Part shown: positions 8,864 through 11,362 of the stretch, piece after piece
Numbering within the stretch: the stretch's first letter is position 1
How the letters are laid out: every line of letters starts with the position of its first letter
From: Euperipatoides rowelli
Taxonomy: Eukaryota; Onychophora; Udeonychophora; Euonychophora; Peripatopsidae
DNA length: 11,362 nucleotides
Reading direction: 5' to 3' (one strand)
Assembly: GCA_003024985.2 (NCBI GenBank)
Contig: PXIH01S0025876.1
Position numbers and translations under genes: made by a program
Notes under the pieces: model-generated
Database searches by the model: none
Told to the model about the DNA's origin: nothing
The model's input: the letters and a program-made list of their open reading frames with translations, nothing else

Positions 8864-8989
8864 GTCCGCGTTAACTTGGCAGCACCCAGATCCAATTGAT
8901 TTAGATTGTGATGGTTAGTCAAACAATTTTAGGCAGTTGTTTTAAATTGACTTCTTTAATTCCATCTTTTGTGCCAAGTTAACACGGAC
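8864..8989. mobile_element. 126-bp miniature inverted-repeat element (MITE)
   Basis: The 18-bp ends GTCCGCGTTAACTTGGCA (8864-8881) and TGCCAAGTTAACACGGAC (8972-8989) are inverted with one mismatch. The interior is A+T-rich and non-coding. The flanks read GCTT on the left and GAACTT on the right, so a 3-4 base target duplication is possible but not convincing. The superfamily is therefore unassigned. Confidence 0.6.
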
Positions 8990-9184
8990 GAACTTGAGTG
9001 CAATGCACACAGACGGCTGAATTGAGTAGTGGTGGGGGTAGTTAGAGAATTGTCTAAACACACGATACTATTCAGGTTCTACCATGTTTTTGACATCTGC
9101 GCATATATTTTCGTCATTACCGAAAATATAGATGGTGTCCGCCGCTCTACCGGTATTTTAGAATGTGCTCTAGGGTACAAAAAA

Positions 9185-9199
9185 GGTTGTGAACTCCTG
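9185..9199 (+). mobile_element. Solitary hAT-type right terminus
   Basis: GGTTGTGAACTCCTG fits the usual 3' end of hAT elements, whose complement starts CAGNNGTTCNCAACC. The next eight bases are GTTTATAT. I found no matching left end preceded by GTTTATAT, so this is either a truncated copy or coincidence. Confidence 0.35.
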
Positions 9200-9509
9200 G
9201 TTTATATATTCTCATAAAAATTACTTTTTGAAAACAATTTAAAGTTTATTCAATGGAAATTTTCAAGTTAAATAAAATTTTGACAAATTAATATACAATT
9301 AGGTCTTCAGATTATCAATTTTATTTATGTTCATTTTGCACATTCCGTTTTAAATCTCCGCTAGAAAATATCATATGTCAACAGGAATTTTACCAGAAAT
9401 CCAAGTTTCTTTATCAAGAGCTGGAAAAAGATTCAAATATGACATTGGCGTGTATACTGTACATAAAGTGCATGGCCTTATGATGTATCAAGTATCATGC
9501 GGCCTTATA

Positions 9510-9534
9510 ATGCCAAAAGGTTCCCCCACCTCTG
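9510..9534 (+). mobile_element. Solitary hAT-type right terminus
   Basis: Read on the minus strand the sequence starts CAGAGGTGGGGGAACCTTTTGG, which resembles the ends of many animal hAT elements, and continues into AGGCCGCATGATAC (to about 9493). The following eight plus-strand bases are GTCTATAT. No partner end was found upstream, so the element is truncated or too decayed. Confidence 0.5.
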
Positions 9535-9562
9535 GTCTATATGCTTATTTTGAATTATAATA

Positions 9563-9790
9563 CGGGGTCAATTCCAAATAGAAGATTCCAAGATGTCCGC
9601 CATTTCAAACGTAAAAGTTTGATCGCTAGTTGAGAAGTTTGGGCCATTGTACAAGTAGTTGTTATTATTGGTGACGGGGGTTATTCAATGTGGTTTGAGT
9701 AGTTTTTTTTTATTGATGAATTATTGTATTAAAAGCAGGTTTTTATTATTGGCGGCTATCTTAGAATCTTCTATTTGAAATACAACCCTT
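9563..9790. mobile_element. TA-flanked MITE with ~40-bp terminal inverted repeats
   Basis: The left arm (9563-9602) and right arm (9750-9790) are inverted repeats sharing CAAATAGAAGATTC and CCGCCA, with about 80% match over 40 bases and one gap. The element is 228 bp and lies between TA dinucleotides (9561-9562 and 9791-9792), which would fit a Tc1/mariner-type target. TA is too common here to prove this. The interior has no open frame of note. It was probably mobilised by a transposase encoded elsewhere. Confidence 0.72.
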
Positions 9791-9792
9791 TA

Positions 9793-10200
9793 ATACACCA
9801 CCATATTGTCATTAGTTTGATGATCAAATAAATTAATGCTGCTGCTGTATCCTATTAGATACATATTGCATTTACAACACCAGTTATATAAAAAGAAACC
9901 AAAACAATTTGAAAAACCATCAACAAAAAAAATAACTACAATGTTAACGTTTAGTCTTCAATTTGTTACCTTTCTTAAGAAAATTGATGATGCCTAGAAG
10001 TTTGAGTCATCTGTGTTTTATTGGACCACTAAACTAGATTACGGACTACCATTACCGTATTTAGAGATCAGTGGTCCATTGGACTTCCATTTATTTACCT
10101 GAAATTTGTGCAGTTTATTCTGAATAATTACTGCCTATCCCCCCCCCCCCAACTCTCCGCCTTCTCTATAAATGAAGTTATTTTGAAAAGGTCTGAGATT
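9793..10200. other. Spacer, no gene recognised
   Basis: Contains an inverted pair TGGACCACT (10022-10030) / AGTGGTCCA (10070-10078), which resembles the GTGGTCC motifs of the adjacent hAT element, and a C homopolymer at about 10139-10150. A minus-strand segment ending AAGAAAG before GTAACA (near 9976) looks like a splice donor, but no EGLN-like coding sequence precedes it. Confidence 0.4.
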
Positions 10201-10208
10201 ATCTAAAT

Positions 10209-10528
10209 CAGTGTTTCCCAACCTGTGGTCCGTGGACCACAAGTGGTCCCCGGAACATTACCAGATGGTCCCTGGCTGTTTTAGCAATTAAAAAAAAATC
10301 CTATATTTTTGTTTGTCAACTAATCAATAACCTGTGTAATTTAATATAGTCATCTTTCTAAAACAATTATGGTATTGTGATATTACATATAAGCTGATGC
10401 TCCCACCCCCTCAAAAAAAAAAGCATCAAATAATCATCTAATTGTGTGTGTGTGTGTGAGCTGGTGGTCCGTAACTTATATATAGTTATTAAAGTGGTCC
10501 TCACATGTAAAAAGATTGGGAACCACTG
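10209..10528. mobile_element. Short non-autonomous hAT element (copy 1)
   Basis: A 320-bp element that starts CAGTGTTTCCCAACCTGTGG and ends ATTGGGAACCACTG, giving inverted termini CAGTGKTTCCCAAYCT. It is flanked by an exact 8-bp duplication, ATCTAAAT, at 10201-10208 and 10529-10536, diagnostic of the hAT superfamily. The motif GTGGTCC occurs repeatedly near both ends, in both orientations, like hAT subterminal transposase-binding repeats. The interior has a short GT run (about 10444-10458) and an A-rich run but no transposase. Confidence 0.92.
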
Positions 10529-10632
10529 ATCTAAATTGCCCAAAACTACATTTTGAATAACATTTGAAAAAATATTTCTGGATATACAAGAAGCTGGAGA
10601 GTGTTTCCCTACATTAGGACATACATCTAAAT

Positions 10633-11052
10633 CATAGTTTCCCAAAGCGGTCAGAAATGCCAGCCAGGGGACGCTGGAGGGATCCAGNATTTTCTGTGTG
10701 TAATGTGAATGTTACTATGGTTTATACACCAGGTTCATCCTTCTCATTAGGGTGATTTTTAATGTTATTTGTGATATTAATTTTTCTTTATTATTTTTCT
10801 GTGTGCAATGCTAATGGTATGGTTTATTTTAAAAAATAATTTTATAATTTCAATCTTCAAGGTGTCTTATTTACAACAAGATCTTTGTTTACTATATTGT
10901 AGGACGTAGGTAGAAATATAGATGCATAAAATGTTAATTAATTACCGCATCTTTCTGTTTGTTCGCTCAAAGAAAGTAGCTTTACAGGGGGGAGCTGAAT
11001 AATTTTTTTTCCGAAAAAGGGGCGGTAGGCCAAATAAGTTTGGGAACCTCTG
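10633..11052. mobile_element. Short non-autonomous hAT element (copy 2, different family)
   Basis: A 420-bp element starting CATAGTTTCCCAAAGCGG and ending TAAGTTTGGGAACCTCTG. The inverted termini share TTCCCAAA and differ at a few positions, including the second and third. It is flanked by ATCTAAAT at 10625-10632 and 11053-11060, the same eight bases that flank the neighbouring element. The interior holds an imperfect direct repeat of about 36 bases (10689-10725 and 10793-10827, core TTCTGTGTG...ATGGTTTAT). There is one unresolved base (n) at 10688. No transposase is present. Confidence 0.85.
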
Positions 11053-11160
11053 ATCTAAATGATTAAAAGTTATCTCTTGTAATAGAATTGAAACTTGGGA
11101 TTGAGAATTGGAATATTTTAAAAATAAAAAAAACTGAAATCTGAAAAATCCATGACTTAC

Positions 11161-11228
11161 TTTTATCATACACTTGCAAAGCTCTGGCTCGTTCATCTGC
11201 ATCAAAGTACCACACTGTTATAGCAAAT
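11161..11228 (-). CDS. EGLN: Internal exon of a HIF prolyl hydroxylase (EGLN/PHD family)
   Basis: This 68-bp exon encodes 22 complete residues beginning FAITVWYFDADERARA and ending QVYDK. The AITVWYFDADERARA core is the signature of EGLN/PHD enzymes, the 2-oxoglutarate/Fe(II) oxygenases that hydroxylate prolines of HIF-alpha when oxygen is present and so mark it for VHL-dependent degradation. In human EGLN1 this segment follows Arg383, which binds the 2-oxoglutarate carboxylate. Here the last base of the preceding codon is A, fitting a split CGA or AGA Arg codon. The acceptor (TTTTTCTCTTCTAG, reading into 11229) and donor (GTAAGT, 11160-11155) are strong. Exon phases (one base in, one base out) and the 22-residue length match the human protein between that Arg and the Gly of TGEKG. 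The exon with the iron-binding histidines lies beyond the right edge. I could not find the C-terminal exon. Paralogue (EGLN1, 2 or 3) is undetermined. Confidence 0.95.
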
Positions 11229-11362
11229 CTAGAAGAGAAAAATAACAATTCACTTTCATAAATTTATTCTAACTACATTCCATAATAATATTTACTTTTA
11301 GAGAAGGATTTGTTGGTCCATGTGATACCAGCATAGCTTATTATCATAATAGATTTACTTTT
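11229..11362 (-). other. EGLN: Partial intron of the EGLN gene
   Basis: Sequence upstream (in gene direction) of the 68-bp exon. It contains the polypyrimidine tract and the AG acceptor (complement of CT at 11229-11230). No further coding match was found up to the window edge, so the intron is longer than 134 bases. Confidence 0.7.

Larger units (their letters stand above)
8990..9562. other. Unassigned DNA with two hAT-type ends
   Basis: No gene recognised. Plus-strand open frames at 9029-9217 and 9375-9560 each run into a hAT-like terminus and are best read as transposon debris. A perfect hairpin pairs TATATTTTCG (9104-9113) with CGAAAATATA (9121-9130). Confidence 0.45.

Noticed and set aside
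10367-10645. Minus-strand 92-codon frame considered as the missing EGLN C-terminal exon
   Set aside because: No similarity to the EGLN C-terminus; most of it is hAT element sequence, including the translated GT microsatellite.
10942-11205. Minus-strand 87-codon frame overlapping the EGLN exon
   Set aside because: It is out of frame with the EGLN reading and crosses the hAT element boundary, so it is not coding.

Overview
This is an A+T-rich (roughly 70%) stretch of animal nuclear DNA, almost entirely non-coding. The only intact gene piece I can identify is one 68-bp minus-strand exon at 11161-11228. It encodes part of the catalytic domain of an EGLN/PHD-type HIF prolyl hydroxylase and is bounded by good splice signals. 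That gene type, the intron structure and the mix of DNA transposons point to a metazoan, probably an invertebrate. I cannot name the species. The octamer TAGGCCTA occurs four times, far more than composition predicts, and may be a lineage signature.

Left third (1-5340): a pair of GC-rich hairpins at the left edge, then a long imperfect inverted repeat (604-1047). After that comes a heavily decayed Mutator-like transposase pseudogene on the minus strand (1588-3408, with a possible N-terminal piece at 4034-4188). Its two parts are separated by a 609-bp hAT-like element (3417-4025) with near-identical 8-bp flanks, so the layout suggests a nested insertion. 4189-5340 holds no recognisable gene.

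Middle (5340-8860): very A+T-rich sequence with several short palindromes. It contains a probable non-autonomous piggyBac-like element flanked by TTAA (6821-7857). Inside this lie a long foldback (7095-7374) and a perfect 16-bp-stem hairpin (7399-7441).

Right part (8860-11362): a 126-bp miniature inverted-repeat element (8864-8989), two solitary hAT-type 3' ends (9185-9199, 9510-9534), a TA-flanked MITE with ~40-bp terminal inverted repeats (9563-9790), and two short hAT elements (10209-10528, 10633-11052). Each of the last two is flanked by the same 8-bp duplication, ATCTAAAT. The EGLN exon follows about 100 bp further on. The two hAT elements therefore lie downstream of this exon in the gene's own direction, in the next intron or beyond the gene.

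I find no operon, CRISPR array, rRNA, tRNA or evidence of a new multi-gene system. The points worth a second look are the nested transposons, the two long hairpins, the shared target-site duplication and several apparently unnamed MITE families.
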